Notes: generated by a model not told the origin, from the letters alone. Positions 11,689-23,954 are shown, numbered from the stretch's first letter. The stretch: 64,000 bases of DNA from Aspergillus flavus (GCF_009017415.1 NC_092408.1:558001-622000); one strand, 5' to 3'. Numbers and translations are program-made.

Positions 11689-12246
11689 CCGGTTATACGT
11701 CGCGATATGATTATAGTACATACATCTCTTTTAGAGTGATGGTAGTAAGTGTAGAATGACTGATATTCGAAAACAGTCTCTACTTCTTTATCGATTGCTA
11801 CCGCATATATCTGTCCAAGTTGATTCCAATATGGTTAGATGGGGAAAGACGGGGTATTTTAATTAAGCATTGCTTTGTATTGCTCTCCGCGGTTTCCTTT
11901 CACCTTAGGTGATATTTAGAAGTGTATAGCTATATAGCATGTAGCATTCCCAACTATACAATGCGGAAAACAAGTACACACTAAAGAACCTTGTATTTTG
12001 GCCAACTTACTAAGAAGCGTATAGTATGAAACGTCGCAACACACGTTTTGTACCCACATCGTGGAACGATATCTCCAGTAGTTACCATCGAATAACCTTT
12101 AAAACCAACGAAGAGTATATAGTACAACACAATACATACAGAACCCCGCTGGAATCTATAGGTAATACAAAACATCCGCGATTATCAAGGGGAAACGGAA
12201 GCGCAAATCCGGGCGCATATATACGGGACAAGCACTCTATAGGAGC
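11689..12246. other. Convergent intergenic region
   Basis: Short AT-rich 3' flanks of two converging genes. Nothing else is seen. Confidence 0.45.
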
Positions 12247-15200
12247 TCAAGACCAACCACCGGAGGGACCTTTATTGTCAACCCCGATGGTCTTTAAGAA
12301 AGGCTCAATTATACTTCGTTTCCGGTCCTCCTGTGCCCGCCGTTCCTTATCCTTTGCTGGGACAGGGACGTTGGCAGAGATAAGGACCGTGGAGAATATA
12401 CCCGCGAGAGCGGTTTCGACGGCTTGTCGACGAATGGCGAGGGGATTGGCGGTAGGTTCCGGTACGTTTGAGGTGAAGGTGAGGGTTCGCCGTCGGATAT
12501 TGCCTGCGGCAGCGACTGCTGCGGCGGCTGCTGTTGCGGTTGGGGAAGTAGGTTGTTTGTTGGGGTTGACTTGCTCGTCGGACGGCTTTTCCGAGGACTG
12601 TCGCGGGGGCATAGATGTTACTGGAGCGACTTCGTTGGCGATGCGAGCAAGCATGAAGGTGACGAAAGTGAAGGAGACACTGTGTGCGGGGGAATATGCC
12701 AGGCTCTCTAGGACCCAGGCTTGGGATTCTTCCCAGGATAAAGGCGGTGCTTTGGTTTTTTCACGAGCGAGAATTTGTTGGTCTAGATCGGACCAAACTG
12801 GCGCAGTGACAATCCCATCCTTCAAAGATCTGAGAAATACTAGTAAGGTCTCGCTTAAAATCTCCAAACGATGAAGCGAGGACACTTCGGGTGAAATGAC
12901 ATGGTTGAAGGGTTTGTTGGTGTCCAAAGCTTCCCGGACAGATGCCAGAAGGGAAGAACGCTCTTCTTTGTCCGTCAGAGTCCACGACTCTGGTTCAAAA
13001 GGCCACCCAAATCCATGTGGCTCTCTAACCCACGGTGGCGAGTCTTCGGACTCGCCTCTGATCATGCTCCATTCGGCAATAGCACGTTCGGACAACTCTA
13101 ATATTGATTCCGTCAAGCGGAAAAGCTCCCGCGGAGCTGACAGAGGAATTCCTACTTCGTCCTTCTGGCGTCTCATTATCTCTGTAACTGGTAATGTTCG
13201 TGCGCCCGCCTCAGGCATGACGGTAAGTTCTTCCAAGCTGCGGCCAAAGCAAGTGGGCAACCACTCCCCATATACAGGGATGAAATGATCTCGACCGTTG
13301 GTCACCCGAAGGACCAAAACTTCCTCTAACTTCAACTTTCCGTCATTGAGCAAACGTGCAAGCTGTATATCTTTAACACATGCAGTAACCTCAATAGTGG
13401 TGAGTTCTCCAGGCAGTAATGTACATTCCTGCAAAGGTAAAGTAGACACTTGATCTTCTGGATTGTCGCGGTGCGGCGGCTCGATCTGATATTCAAGCCA
13501 AGACGGGTGATAATGACAACCTTCTGCTTGTTCGGGCTTTTCGAATGAGAAAGTTGCAGGCACACCACTAGTGTTCGCAACTGTCAAGGATCGAGTGACG
13601 GATATATCAAAGGGTACATCACCAAAATCTAGCGCATTTGGATCCTTCGTCTTGTCCTTACTGGGCTCATGGCCGTGGCTGTCCACCACAACCGTCAAAC
13701 CTGGCCGAGACTCATTTTCAGCCTTATCCAGCTCTCGGACCACTTCCTGGTGAACCTTGGCCTTTAATTGAGGATCAACCGACTCATAAGTTAGAGTGAA
13801 GCCGGCTGCTAACGGCTTGTGGTCAGATGAGAGGATTCCTTGATGCGAGATATAATAGTCAAGCCTAAGTGATTGATCCGGATCACTCTGCGAATTGAAC
13901 GAAGCACTGTCACTCGCGTCATCTTTATCCGGGTCGTATTCATCTGCACTGTCTGCACCATCAACATCGGGATCATAGTCGAATAGAACGTTGTCATCTG
14001 CTGCAGCCTTGTCTAGTCCCCTAGCTTTCATTTCTTCGTCCCGTTTCCTGGCTTCAGCTGCTTCCTTGACTAATTGTTCATGTCGTAACATATCCCGCCG
14101 TGTACGATACAGAATCCTATCGCACCAACTAGGGCCCCGTTGCTTTTCGCTAGAATCGAACTTGGCGACGCTTCCTACATCATACTTGTACGTTGGTAGA
14201 AATGATATGCTACCTTCCCTCCATCCTTCGTGGAACGCCTTCTGTTTGCTTTGTTGCAGGCGAAGCTGATCATGCGGGAGCAAAGACGATATGGTAGTTT
14301 GCAAAGAGGCTGGGTCTGTGTGAGGGTCCACGTCCTCATCGGAAACGGGCGGAGGAGCTTGACTTGTCTCGTCCGTCGGTTTTGATGATTCCTCTGAATC
14401 GTCTTCATCGGCCACGTGGGTGGAGTTGTGCGTTTTATCGTACTCGTTCTCTGTATGTCGAGCAAGGACCTGTCGCACATCATCTCCAGGTATATCCTCT
14501 AGTCTATAATTAAGATCCCCAAACCAGAAAGCAAAGTCTTCTTTGCCAATACTCTCGGTAGGTTCATCCCGAAGTGCACTTTCAGTATCAATCGGGTCAA
14601 ACTTTGCGCGTTGGAGAATTTGGGAGGCGTCCCAGTTCCGTCGTTCCAGGCTATTTTTATCCGATCCAGCTGCCAAATGACAGTTGACGAAGACAAAACA
14701 CGTAGTATCGCCCAGCAGCAGGCGCGTTACTGCAGCTCCTTTGTTGCCCATGTACCCGAACAGGCCGGTACCCACGTTGGTACAGCTGACCGACGATACT
14801 GTCTCGGCAACAGAAGGAGAGGCATAAATCAACAGTAACAGCCCCACTAGCTGAGACTCTGCGACTAGTTGGTAGCCCGAGGGTAAAGCATTTTGCATCG
14901 CAGCTTTCCACCTATTCGCCGGCGCTGGATCAACGTAGGGCCTCAAGGCCTCCGCCGGAGAAGATATATCCACGATCTCTTGTAACCCGAGAACATAGAG
15001 TCCCACCTGGTCGGACTCGGATCCAGTCTCATTCGGGGTATCATTATCTGTTTTACCAGGAGCTTCTTCTAGGCCGGAGACTCGTAACCCGGCGAGCTGT
15101 TCGCATATGCCCTCCCGCTGTACAAACCACTTTCCGATATCTTCCTCCGTACCTGGAATGGCAGCAACATTCCACGTTCCGACTTTGACACGAATAGTCT

Positions 15201-15354
15201 GTTGAGACGTATACTCAGATTTCCTCGCTTTCACGGCCTGTGGGAGCGATGAGGGGTCGATGGAGGTGTCCGGAGACGATCCGTCAGAGTGCGAGTCACC
15301 TGCGCCGGTACCGACCGGCGACTGCGACGCGCGCTGTTCGGTTTCTGACACCAT
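12247..15354 (-). CDS. Inositol polyphosphate 5-phosphatase, OCRL/INPP5B-like
   Basis: A single uninterrupted exon of 1035 residues, starting at the ATG at 15354-15352 (AGC ATG G context). The 5-phosphatase domain fills roughly residues 60-540 with VKVGTWNVAA, GDLNYRLEDI, GPSWCDRILYR and SDHKPLAAGF, the metal-binding and catalytic motifs of the family. Two acidic low-complexity insertions lie inside it. An ASH-type beta domain follows (LDFGDVPFDISVTRSLTVAN), and the last 350 residues resemble the RhoGAP-like module of OCRL (VGIPLSAPRELFRL, HRLEILSETLLVFLR). The enzyme removes the 5-phosphate of PI(4,5)P2 on membranes. It is divergently transcribed from the DCP1 gene. The reading upstream of this ATG has only a GTG, so this start is preferred. 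Confidence 0.88.
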   Translation of the reverse strand: MVSETEQRASQSPVGTGAGDSHSDGSSPDTSIDPSSLPQAVKARKSEYTSQQTIRVKVGTWNVAAIPGTEEDIGKWFVQREGICEQLAGLRVSGLEEAPGKTDNDTPNETGSESDQVGLYVLGLQEIVDISSPAEALRPYVDPAPANRWKAAMQNALPSGYQLVAESQLVGLLLLIYASPSVAETVSSVSCTNVGTGLFGYMGNKGAAVTRLLLGDTTCFVFVNCHLAAGSDKNSLERRNWDASQILQRAKFDPIDTESALRDEPTESIGKEDFAFWFGDLNYRLEDIPGDDVRQVLARHTENEYDKTHNSTHVADEDDSEESSKPTDETSQAPPPVSDEDVDPHTDPASLQTTISSLLPHDQLRLQQSKQKAFHEGWREGSISFLPTYKYDVGSVAKFDSSEKQRGPSWCDRILYRTRRDMLRHEQLVKEAAEARKRDEEMKARGLDKAAADDNVLFDYDPDVDGADSADEYDPDKDDASDSASFNSQSDPDQSLRLDYYISHQGILSSDHKPLAAGFTLTYESVDPQLKAKVHQEVVRELDKAENESRPGLTVVVDSHGHEPSKDKTKDPNALDFGDVPFDISVTRSLTVANTSGVPATFSFEKPEQAEGCHYHPSWLEYQIEPPHRDNPEDQVSTLPLQECTLLPGELTTIEVTACVKDIQLARLLNDGKLKLEEVLVLRVTNGRDHFIPVYGEWLPTCFGRSLEELTVMPEAGARTLPVTEIMRRQKDEVGIPLSAPRELFRLTESILELSERAIAEWSMIRGESEDSPPWVREPHGFGWPFEPESWTLTDKEERSSLLASVREALDTNKPFNHVISPEVSSLHRLEILSETLLVFLRSLKDGIVTAPVWSDLDQQILAREKTKAPPLSWEESQAWVLESLAYSPAHSVSFTFVTFMLARIANEVAPVTSMPPRQSSEKPSDEQVNPNKQPTSPTATAAAAAVAAAGNIRRRTLTFTSNVPEPTANPLAIRRQAVETALAGIFSTVLISANVPVPAKDKERRAQEDRKRSIIEPFLKTIGVDNKGPSGGWS

Positions 15355-16101
15355 GCTGAATAGAAACACTAGAACCGGTTATAATGGAGAATTTGCTCAT
15401 CGCCTTCAGCAGAACATTCTATAGAGGTCTGAAGCCTCTCAGAAATCCGCAAATTAAGCGTTCACCTTGCGGTTTGGCAGCTGTTCAACAGCAGGCAGCG
15501 CGAAAAGGACAATGACCAATTGGAGCGAGGCGTGGCGATCAGAGGGTCATTACGACAGTATAATAATCGCAATTTGAGCCAGTTGAATGCCAAGTACCTG
15601 TCCGATTATCACGCGCCTCGCTGGCGGGAAGTATAAGAGAGAGTCGAGAGGGGTGGGTTTAGCCCGCGGTAGGATAGGTATGAGCCGATACGAATGACGA
15701 CAACGATAAGAGGATAGCGCCGAGTTGGTCAAGTTAGATAACGCCGAGGTATTTTGAAAGCGAAAGAATCGGCGGGAGACGTAGAATTAAGACAAATATT
15801 GAGCCTAATGATTGAATTGGACAGAAAGGTTCAGGAGGAAGCAGAAGTGGTTGTGGATCAATCGTGAGCTGTGCTTTCGCTCTGACGAATGTCAGTGGGG
15901 CTGCCGACCGCTTCCCAGAACGGAGCTTCTCCATCACCTGAGCTTATTTGCGCCTTTCGCTCACTCCTCCATACCAACATTTGTCGCCATTGTTCATTCC
16001 CTGGTTAATTCACTCCCATCAGCTAAATCCCGCCATTGTCCCTTGTAAACCTTGCCAGAAGAAGCCCATTTATTTCCTCTTTCTCTTCCCTCCGCTTCAC
16101 A
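15355..16101. promoter_or_regulatory. Bidirectional promoter of the 5-phosphatase and DCP1 genes
   Basis: 747 bases separate the two divergent ATGs. An inverted CCAAT-type element is visible at the ACCAATTGG near 15515. The DCP1 side is CT-rich directly before the ATG, a common leader in this group. No other gene fits here. Confidence 0.4.
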
Positions 16102-17052
16102 ATGACTGGCCGCAGACCTCGACGACAAAACAACAACAACAATAATCACCGTCACAATCAGCCTCAACCCTCGGACTACGATTCAGACTACCAGAACTAT
16201 TTCTCAGATACCCAACAGCAAGTAATCAGCATGCCACCTCCCCCCGTCCGCTCCAACGAAGAACTGAACATCTCCGTCCTCCGCCGTCACAACCCCGCCA
16301 TAACTTCAATTCTCTCCCTAGCGCCTTATGCCGTCATCTACATATTCAGCCCAACCACACGGCAGTGGGAAAAGAGCGGAGTAGAGGGCTCATTATTTGT
16401 TTGTCAATTATCGCAGGGGTCTTTAGGCGAAGAACGGTACAACGCTTTTGTGCTGAATCGGCGGGGTCTGCAGAATTTCGATGTTCCCCTGACGGACGGG
16501 GATAATGTGGAAATTACGGAAGAATATGTGATTCTTAAGGTCGATGATGACTCCGGGTTGGGTGTGGATAATAATAACGGCATGAATGGGAAAAGTGCCG
16601 ATCTCCGCATATACGGTCTTTGGATTTACTCCGAACCCCCTCCCAACTCTACGGCCGAAACGCGCAGTATCAACGCTCAGGTGATTCGGGAATGCGCCAT
16701 ACATGCAGGCCAGAGTTTGAAGCTGGCCCGCGAGCGACTGGAAGCTACTCGCCAGAATGGCCTGCACGCTGCAGCTGCGGCTGCGGCTTCTACCGCTGAC
16801 CCCGTGGAAGAGGTGCAATCAAGTGTTGCCATGGGACGCCAGGTTTCTTTGAGGGATCTTTTTGGACAACAAAGGGCTCAGGATGATGGGTGGAGTACAA
16901 CGGCGCACCATGCTGGTCCCCAAGGGTGGCCCCAGCCTGGGATGGGTGTGCCGATGGCGCAGCCGCAGCCGCAGCCGCAGCCTCAGCCTCAACAAGACGT
17001 ACTGGGCGATCTATTTAGGAGGGCCGGGTTAGCGTACCAGGGGGGTCCCTGA
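16102..17052 (+). CDS. dcp1: mRNA-decapping enzyme subunit Dcp1
   Basis: Single exon of 316 residues. After an Asn/Gln-rich N-terminus, the EVH1-like Dcp1 domain starts near residue 50 with ELNISVLRRHNPAITSI and continues through VIYIFSPTTRQWEKSGVEG, SLFVCQL and FVLNRRGLQNF, all hallmark Dcp1 strands. DLRIYGLWIYS closes the core. Dcp1 activates the Dcp2 Nudix hydrolase that removes the m7G cap in P-bodies. The C-terminus is Pro/Gln-rich with a QP repeat, and RDLF and GDLFRRAGL motifs that may act as short binding helices. The frame is open upstream to 16036 but has no ATG before 16102, so this start is chosen. Confidence 0.92.
   Translation: MTGRRPRRQNNNNNNHRHNQPQPSDYDSDYQNYFSDTQQQVISMPPPPVRSNEELNISVLRRHNPAITSILSLAPYAVIYIFSPTTRQWEKSGVEGSLFVCQLSQGSLGEERYNAFVLNRRGLQNFDVPLTDGDNVEITEEYVILKVDDDSGLGVDNNNGMNGKSADLRIYGLWIYSEPPPNSTAETRSINAQVIRECAIHAGQSLKLARERLEATRQNGLHAAAAAAASTADPVEEVQSSVAMGRQVSLRDLFGQQRAQDDGWSTTAHHAGPQGWPQPGMGVPMAQPQPQPQPQPQQDVLGDLFRRAGLAYQGGP
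16957..16995 (+). repeat. CAGCCG/CAGCCT hexamer repeat encoding a Gln-Pro tract
   Basis: Tandem CAGCC-based hexamers within the dcp1 C-terminus encode alternating Gln and Pro. Such tracts vary in length between strains. Confidence 0.7.
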
Positions 17053-17310
17053 TCGAGGAACCCCACTATTATCCGACAGATGTCTGTTAGAGGCCTAACC
17101 TATGTCATGACACTTGCGATACCCATGATATTTGCACAATGAGCGCAGTTTACCTCCAATGAGATAACGGACAACCCTGCATTATAATATAAATTAAAAA
17201 CAAGGTGTTACAAAGAAACATATCCCGTCTAAATACTCCTTATCGAATCCCAACAACAAGTCTATAAATACCCAGACATCGAATCACCACTAACAAACCA
17301 TCCCTTCAAC

Positions 17311-18555
17311 TCAATCCTTGACTATATCCAACACCATGTCGGCCACTTTCTTCGCCACAACATCACTATGTTCTACAAACCCCCTACATTAGCAAACCCC
17401 ACCTCCAACGCCTCTTCAAAGGAAAACAGGGAAAAGAACTCACTCAAGACAAATGCATGCGGCAGCCCCTCCTCACAAACAACCATCTTCGGACCACTCT
17501 CTGTCCGACCCCTCAACTCAATAATCTCATCTCTTGTCTGCTCCGCAACCCAATGATCATTCCGACCAAAGTAGAAAAACAACCGCGTAACCGGATCCTT
17601 CACATCCGACATGCCCCAAACGTCGTCACTCCACTTATCGGACGTGATGGTCTGCATCTCATCAGCGGCCATGTGTCTAGAACCCCAGTTAGAATACACA
17701 TCAGCTCTCTTCAGGACACCGCTAGAAAACAGAGTAACATACAAAGCTTGCTGCACACCATATCCACTTTCCAAGAAAGCAGCGGTAGTCTCGACCATGT
17801 TATCCCGCGGCGATCCCATATAGAACCTGATGAGAGATCGTAAAAGACTACCCGGAAGAAGGACCGTCAGGATGCGGACCAAGAAGCCCACCACCACAGC
17901 CAACTGCGGGATAAAAAATAGCATGCGCTGTGATAGACCCGATTAGCCCATGTATTTCAAACAGTCAATCAAAAAGACATAGACAAAGTGTACTCACTGT
18001 CAACTTCTGACCGGAAGGTGACCTCGCAATATCAACAACAGTAGGAAACAGCATGACGCCGCCGATGATGTCGAAGTCAACAGAGGGCGAGGTGCCGCTC
18101 GTCGAGCGCTCGCGGTGTCTCCGTAGGATTTCCATGGCTATGTAGCTACCCACCGAATGACCGATGAGGATCACTTTAGGTTTTGGTGATGGGACCCCAT
18201 TTGATGCATTGCTGGAGCTAGTGAGGAAATCGTTCAGCTTGTTTTGGACGAAACAGATCTGTTCTTCCAGGTCGTAGTATCTTGGTTTGGGGCCTGGTGT
18301 TTTGGTAAGCTCGAATCCTCCCAGACTGTGTCCGTAGATTTGGAAGGCATGGTTTTTTCTTGTCCGTTGCGCGGATTGTGTGTTTAGCCTGTCTGAGAGA
18401 ACGGAGAGAAATGTGTGGTAGTACCCAATTAGGCCTGGGTTGCCGGATATCATGTAGATGGTGATGGGGGATAGTGATGGGTCGCATGCGGACGATGTGT
18501 GGAAGAAGCTGTCCGCGGAGATATGGGGTTGTCCGGTGGAAGACATAGCGCTCAT
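17311..18555 (-). CDS. Lipid-droplet-associated alpha/beta hydrolase (LDAH family)
   Basis: Three exons (18555-17998, 17927-17444, 17372-17311) encode 367 residues. The nucleophile elbow GHSVG is at 132-136 (Ser134), preceded by IYMISGNPGLIGYY, the LDAH signature near the oxyanion loop. The acid is in FYFGRNDHW and the histidine in LPHAFVLKHS. A central hydrophobic helix (FFIPQLAVVVGFLVRILTVL) fits lipid-droplet attachment. The last intron (GTGAGT donor, TGCTAAT branch, TTTGTAG acceptor) was placed by hand: without it the frame ends in an unrelated tail; with it the protein ends in HSDVVAKKVADMV, matching the family. Members act as ester hydrolases on droplets, with the substrate debated. Confidence 0.85.
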
Positions 18556-19653
18556 GCACTTGCGGGCTAAGGTAGATGGCTCAAATATATGTTTATAGCC
18601 TATGCGTGTCGAATTGGCGTATCTTAGGTAGTATATGGGTGGGATTCACTTGTAGAAAGGGAATGGAGTTCGATAAATTGAATCGGAGAAATCGGAGTTC
18701 CCGTCATGCCTCGGCAACGGTTTACTACATCGACTTACATATTATACTAACATTCCATTACAGAGTCTGAGACATTTAGATACGATATGTCGTTCTTAAC
18801 AATAGTTCAAAGACGCGGTTCGTTGTGAAGGTAGCAAGTTACTGTGCCGACAAGTATGTGCACCAATATCTCCACAGAAGAACGCAAATATCAACTCTCG
18901 ACAACCCGCTCCATCAAACATTCCCAATCATAAATAATAAGGAACAGAAAGAAACGAGATCCTCCATACCAAGACCTCTGAAATGCAGACATACGCACAC
19001 AGTGATTCATCGCAATTCATCGCATCCAGCCAGACTCCATCCCTATCAACCAGAGCTCCTTAAACCCATAGATAGACCGAAGAACAATGCAGAAAGCTCC
19101 AGTTATGCCAAAGACCCAGGTGGAACAACACCGACCATCAGACGCAAGAGGCTGGCAGCATGCGCGCTACTTCCTCGTTTCTGATTGCATATCCATTTTG
19201 TTTTTATTCGCCACGCATTGACAGTGCAAATGAACCATGAGGTGCTTAAAGGAAGGACACTCAAGTAAAACAAGAAAAATTGGAAGAAACAGACAAGAAA
19301 GGGTAGCTGTACACCAGGCCAAAATTTTGACGATGAGAAGGTAAGAACAAGACGGAAATCGCAGGCTTCAGAGCAGCTAGAAACCTAATACATGATATCT
19401 AAGAATGCCAAAAGAGAAGCACGAAGATGTATAGCAAATGATGAGGGAATCGTACAAAGATATGCTGTGAATCAGTAAAAGGAACATGAAGAAATGAAAA
19501 AGATGAAACCATAACTTCATCTGGTATCTAGGAGATTTGCGGGAATTGCGGATAGAACTCCAAGTACTCGGACAAACGAGGATGATGCTTGCGGGGAGGC
19601 CCCCTCATGCGACCAACTCCATGAATTGCAGGAGAATTATCTCGGGAGAATAG
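18556..19653. other. Intergenic region: promoter of the LDAH gene and 3' flank of psy2
   Basis: About 1.1 kb, A-rich in the plus strand toward psy2. The ORF at 18825-19184 has low-complexity composition and no recognisable domain, so no gene is called. Confidence 0.45.
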
Positions 19654-22600
19654 TTAACCACTTTCACCGTGGTTCTCGTCACGGTTTTCTTTCTCACTGC
19701 TTGAAGTACTTGCCGCAGGATCAATAGAGTCCGTCTCTGATAATGGCTTAGAGCTAAGATTGATGGCTATCCTTTTGGGTGCTGTGCTGCCAGTCACGGT
19801 TCCCAAGATACTCTGAGTTGTCCCTTTTTCCGCGGTAGCTGATAGCGACCCAATCGACACGCTTCTCTTCTTTCGCAGCATACCAGCACCCCCAGGACTA
19901 CCACTGGTCGAGGTCCTCCGTTTCGGCCCGGAGCTGAGCTTAACCAACTCATCATCGTCCTCCTCCTCACGCCGCCGCTTCTCTGACAAACGCTCTGGAG
20001 GTGTCTGCACGGTGGATGAACCCGGAGTTGACGGTGCGTCCGCGGTAGACTCAGTAGCGGCGTCAGGGGTTGGAGTGCCTTCTTGCCGTACCAACTGTTG
20101 CTGCTTCTGCTCTTCACTACCCTCCGGCTTCGTATCCATAGCATCGTCGTCCTCATCGTCATCTGGATAGTCGACTAGAGGCTTAACGACTGGTGAGGCG
20201 GAGCCGTTCTGCATCTGAGGAGCCATTGTTGCGTTGGCCGCAGTTTCATGTTGCCACTAGCGAAAATATCAGTATGCTTTATTGGTATTCATTAATGGTG
20301 GGTATCAATTGCTTTACCTCTTCCTCATCATCAGACGTGTTGAAATACTCCTCCTCTGCCGCATCCATCTCCCTCACACCCTGCCAACGTTGTCCGTTGG
20401 GCGGGACTCGACGAGCTGGTGTACCTTCATCTTGAGAGTAGATAGTGGACTCCGCTTCTGTGCCATAGCCCTGCATTTGCTCGTAGCGTAAAATTAAGTC
20501 CTGGAATGTGTTGACATAAGTAATATTCTTGAGCTTTTCACCGTATTTTTCAACGACATGCAGAACTATGGGTTTGATGTTTTCTCGTTTGATGAATTCG
20601 AAGAGCTCGAGGCAAGCTGAATTAAGGAGGTTATCGCGTGGCATTGTTTCATAGACAATGTCAAGAATCAAACCAAACGTGTTGTTATGTGTCATCAAAG
20701 CTTGGTAAAATGTGTCTTGGAGGCTAATTAATGTACGGAAAAATTTCAACGCGACTATCCCAAAGGTAAGCGGTTGCACACAAATCTCTATACGTGATTT
20801 CGAATAGGTTAACTTACTCAGCTTGAGGTGCTTCTGGGGTACTGTAAGTAACTGAGCAACTCTGGGAGCGAGTGCTTCATTATGGATAACAGCACGGCTT
20901 CTGTACAGATGTTGACGGACAAAGAAAGTGAGGATATCAACAAGATGAGCATGCAAGGCCACTTCTTGAAACTTGAGGTCGCTAACTAGAGAAGTTAAGA
21001 GAATTAGTCGCATGAACAGACTCGGGCCAATGTAGACCAACAATACTTACGGCTGGCGCGGTTCTCGAGACGTTTTAACGGCATGAATAGCCTCTTAGCG
21101 GATTCATCAAAGTGGTTTTGAACAAAAGCATCGGAGAGAATATTAGGACGTGGCTTCGAGTACTGTTCGGGTCCAGCCCGACCCATCGTGTCCTGCAAAA
21201 GAATCTGGGGGTCCAATAGAACCTTGACTGCATCTGCGAGTTGATTCTTAACGCCGAGATCCGACTCCAAGTGAAGTAAATCAATCAACGTATCAGTCAG
21301 CGGCGTTTTCTTCTCATTAACGGCCTTAAGCATATATCCCCGCATCATGAGAGGATCATGGTCAAGCAGTGCAACTAGAATATCAATTCCAGTCGTGCGC
21401 ATAGCGGGGTTGGGGTGCTTTATAGCGAAGGCAATCACAGCGAAGAGGCCATGGCTGATGAAGTTTGCGAAGAGACTGGCGCGCGCCGGGGCTTGTAGGT
21501 TTTTGGCAATGGATGCGCATTGGTGGAGGAACTGCACTGCATCCTCCTTGCGCTTTGCATCGGCATTTCTCGGATCGAACACCGAAAATAACTCCTTCAG
21601 GAAAGGGCCGTTTGATTGGATATGGTTTACGATTTCGACCTGGTTGAAAAAGATCAACGAATTGAGGACTGAGAAAGTCGGGTCGTCTAAGATCCGGGCC
21701 AAGACCACATCCTTTAGATACTGCAAACGCCAGGTGCATCGAATTTTGCGACGGATGAGGGTGTCTTTAATCGGGACCACCTCTTTGTAGCGTGACTGGT
21801 CTGCAAGGTACTGCCGATGGTTGGCTTTGTGTGTAGGAAACTCGGGGTCGTCTGGGATCTCATCAGCAATCGCACTATGACACAACAAACCCCATGCCAC
21901 GTACATTCCAGTGCCCCCACAACTCCTAGAATAATGGGGTCTGTAACTACGGTCTCGATAATGGTATTGTCATTGAGGAGGATGAGAGATTTCATGATAT
22001 TGCAGAGACGGTGTAGGTCCGGTAGGCTCTCGAGATCTTCTGCCACTGTGACCAATGGTATGAGCTTTGTTATGTACTCTTCCCGGATAACAAACTTCGA
22101 CAATGCGTCGCGGCCGGCTTGTGTCATGCTCGCTGCTCTCATGACATGGTCGATTTCGGGGAGGTTTCCGAGCTCGGGAGCGGGTAGCATTATAGACTGA
22201 TAGGTTTCGAGATCGTCGGAAAAGGCATCGTCTAGGGGAGAGCTACATGTCAGTAACGAGAGTCCACCGATCTGCCAATGACAGGAAAAATAGGAACGCC
22301 GGGTGCCTACCTGCTGCTGCCAGGTTCGTAAGATGTTGCTGAACGCCATTGACAAAATTCCTTTCGCGACTGTTGTCAGCCAAGAGAAAAGGACACTGAG
22401 TCACAATGTCCGAGCGATGCCCTACCAAATCACGGCGCAACCCTCAGGTTCCTGGAAGCTCAATGCCATATCCGTCCCATTGGGCTCCGTCCATACTATC
22501 AACGTCTCTAGTCATGTCGCACGAGTGTTAGTATCTTCCCTGTTTAAGTTTGCGATGCGGAGAGCGACGGGAGAGTGGAACCTTGCTGTTTCTGGTACCC

Positions 22601-22915
22601 GTCATCTTTGGAGATTTTTGTCTCCAAAAGTACCCGGTCGGGTTCATCTTCAGATTCGACAAATATTCGCGGTTCATCCTGCAGGAAGATAGAGTGGGGA
22701 TGTCAGCGACCGGGATGAATGTTTGAGAAAAGCGCGACCTGTAGCGTTTGCGCCCGACGACCGATGTCGCGCTGGACAATCCCCCATGCGATGAAACTTA
22801 CGTCCAGGATCTGCCCAGTACAGAAACCAGTACCTCTATCAAACCAGTCATTATCTCTCAGCTCGTAGACCTTGACTCGTTTGCGATCGCTGGGCGGTTG
22901 CACCTCCAACGCCAT
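19654..22915 (-). CDS. psy2: Serine/threonine protein phosphatase 4 regulatory subunit 3 (Psy2/SMEK)
   Basis: Nine exons on the minus strand: 22915-22802, 22678-22582, 22507-22426, 22360-22311, 22231-21905, 21851-21051, 20985-20818, 20754-20318, 20256-19654, giving 892 residues. The N-terminal EVH1/PH-like domain starts RVKVYELRDNDWFDRGTGFC, includes IFVESEDEPDRVLLETKI, and ends ALSFQEPEGCAVIW. The SMK-1/armadillo region covers exons 5-8 (ALEYDPEFPTHKANHRQYL, ALKFFRTLISLQDTFY). The tail has the diagnostic LVDYPDDDEDDDAMD followed by a basic KRRR segment. Psy2 directs the PP4 catalytic subunit to gamma-H2AX, Rad53 and other targets in DNA-damage recovery. Phase is consistent across all eight introns. 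The intron at 20817-20755 is 63 nt with no stop, so retention would keep frame. Confidence 0.9.
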
Positions 22916-23259
22916 GATCTGGCAACAGGGGGGAGGTGGCGTCTCGTCACTCCGGGACAACTCAGGAACGAGTGCACCGGCGCGCAGAGAGGCCCGAAGT
23001 TGCGGGAGAGATAAGAGTGAGCCGCTGCCTTGTCCGGATTGGACGAGGGGTTGCGGTCGGGAATAAATGGAAGAAGTATGATGGGGAGGGGGAAAAGAAT
23101 TGTGATGGGGATGATGAAAAGATGGACGGATCGGAAAGACGAACAGGTCACAGGTGATAACGGGGATGGCACACTTTGCTGCTTTTGCTGCGGATGATGA
23201 ATGATGATCCTGAGTTTGGGTCGGGACCACCTGACGGCCTCGGTAGCGGTCGGCCACTA

Positions 23260-23284
23260 TTTTTTTTTTTTTTTTTTTTTTTTT
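23260..23284. repeat. Homopolymer T tract
   Basis: Twenty-five consecutive T residues followed by further CT-rich sequence, about 350 bases upstream of psy2. Poly(dA:dT) tracts of this kind exclude nucleosomes at fungal promoters. Exact length may be uncertain for sequencing reasons. Confidence 0.8.
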
Positions 23285-23954
23285 CTTTTCCTTTCTTTTT
23301 TAAGGCTTTTTGGGGTTGGCGGCGCGCAAAAATGGAAAACCAAAACCAGCACACGCGACCGAAAAGGGACGAACACCAAAAGAGCTGAAACTGCTGTGAT
23401 GATTTAAGGTACCCAACCCTTGCCTGATCGGGTGTGGGGTTCTGTGTCGAGACTTGAAAATCTCCGGAAGATCTACTTTCTACAAACAATTAATAAGAAA
23501 AGAAACCAGTAAACAAGAAGATAAGAAAGAGCCAAGTATATCTGGGGGGCCCCGGTTTAAGGTGAAAAGAGGATAGTTTGAAGCACTGATCGAACAGAGT
23601 GGTTTCGAGAAAGGAGAGGAGCCGGCGAACTACGGGGATCTGCAAGGCAATGAGTGGATGAAATGACGTGCACCCGCGGTTTTCACACAAGAATAGAAAT
23701 CAGCTCGGAAAAGGTATAAAATCAAAACATTAGAAATAAAGGTAAGCAGAAACATGAGGCATACTCCTCGGGGGGAAATTAAAAAAAGGCGATCTCCATG
23801 ATTCATGTATGTGTATATGTTGATAGTATAGTGCATTTGACCTATGATTTGCGACCGTAATGGTCTCTCAGCTAATTATAGTTATGCATCATATATATTA
23901 AACTCAACAGGATTGAATATCCATATCCTACAGAGTACATTGTGCATAAATAAA

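Noticed and set aside
12026..12874. 282-residue plus-strand ORF
   Set aside because: It is mostly antisense to the end of the 5-phosphatase gene, with no domain and a biased composition.
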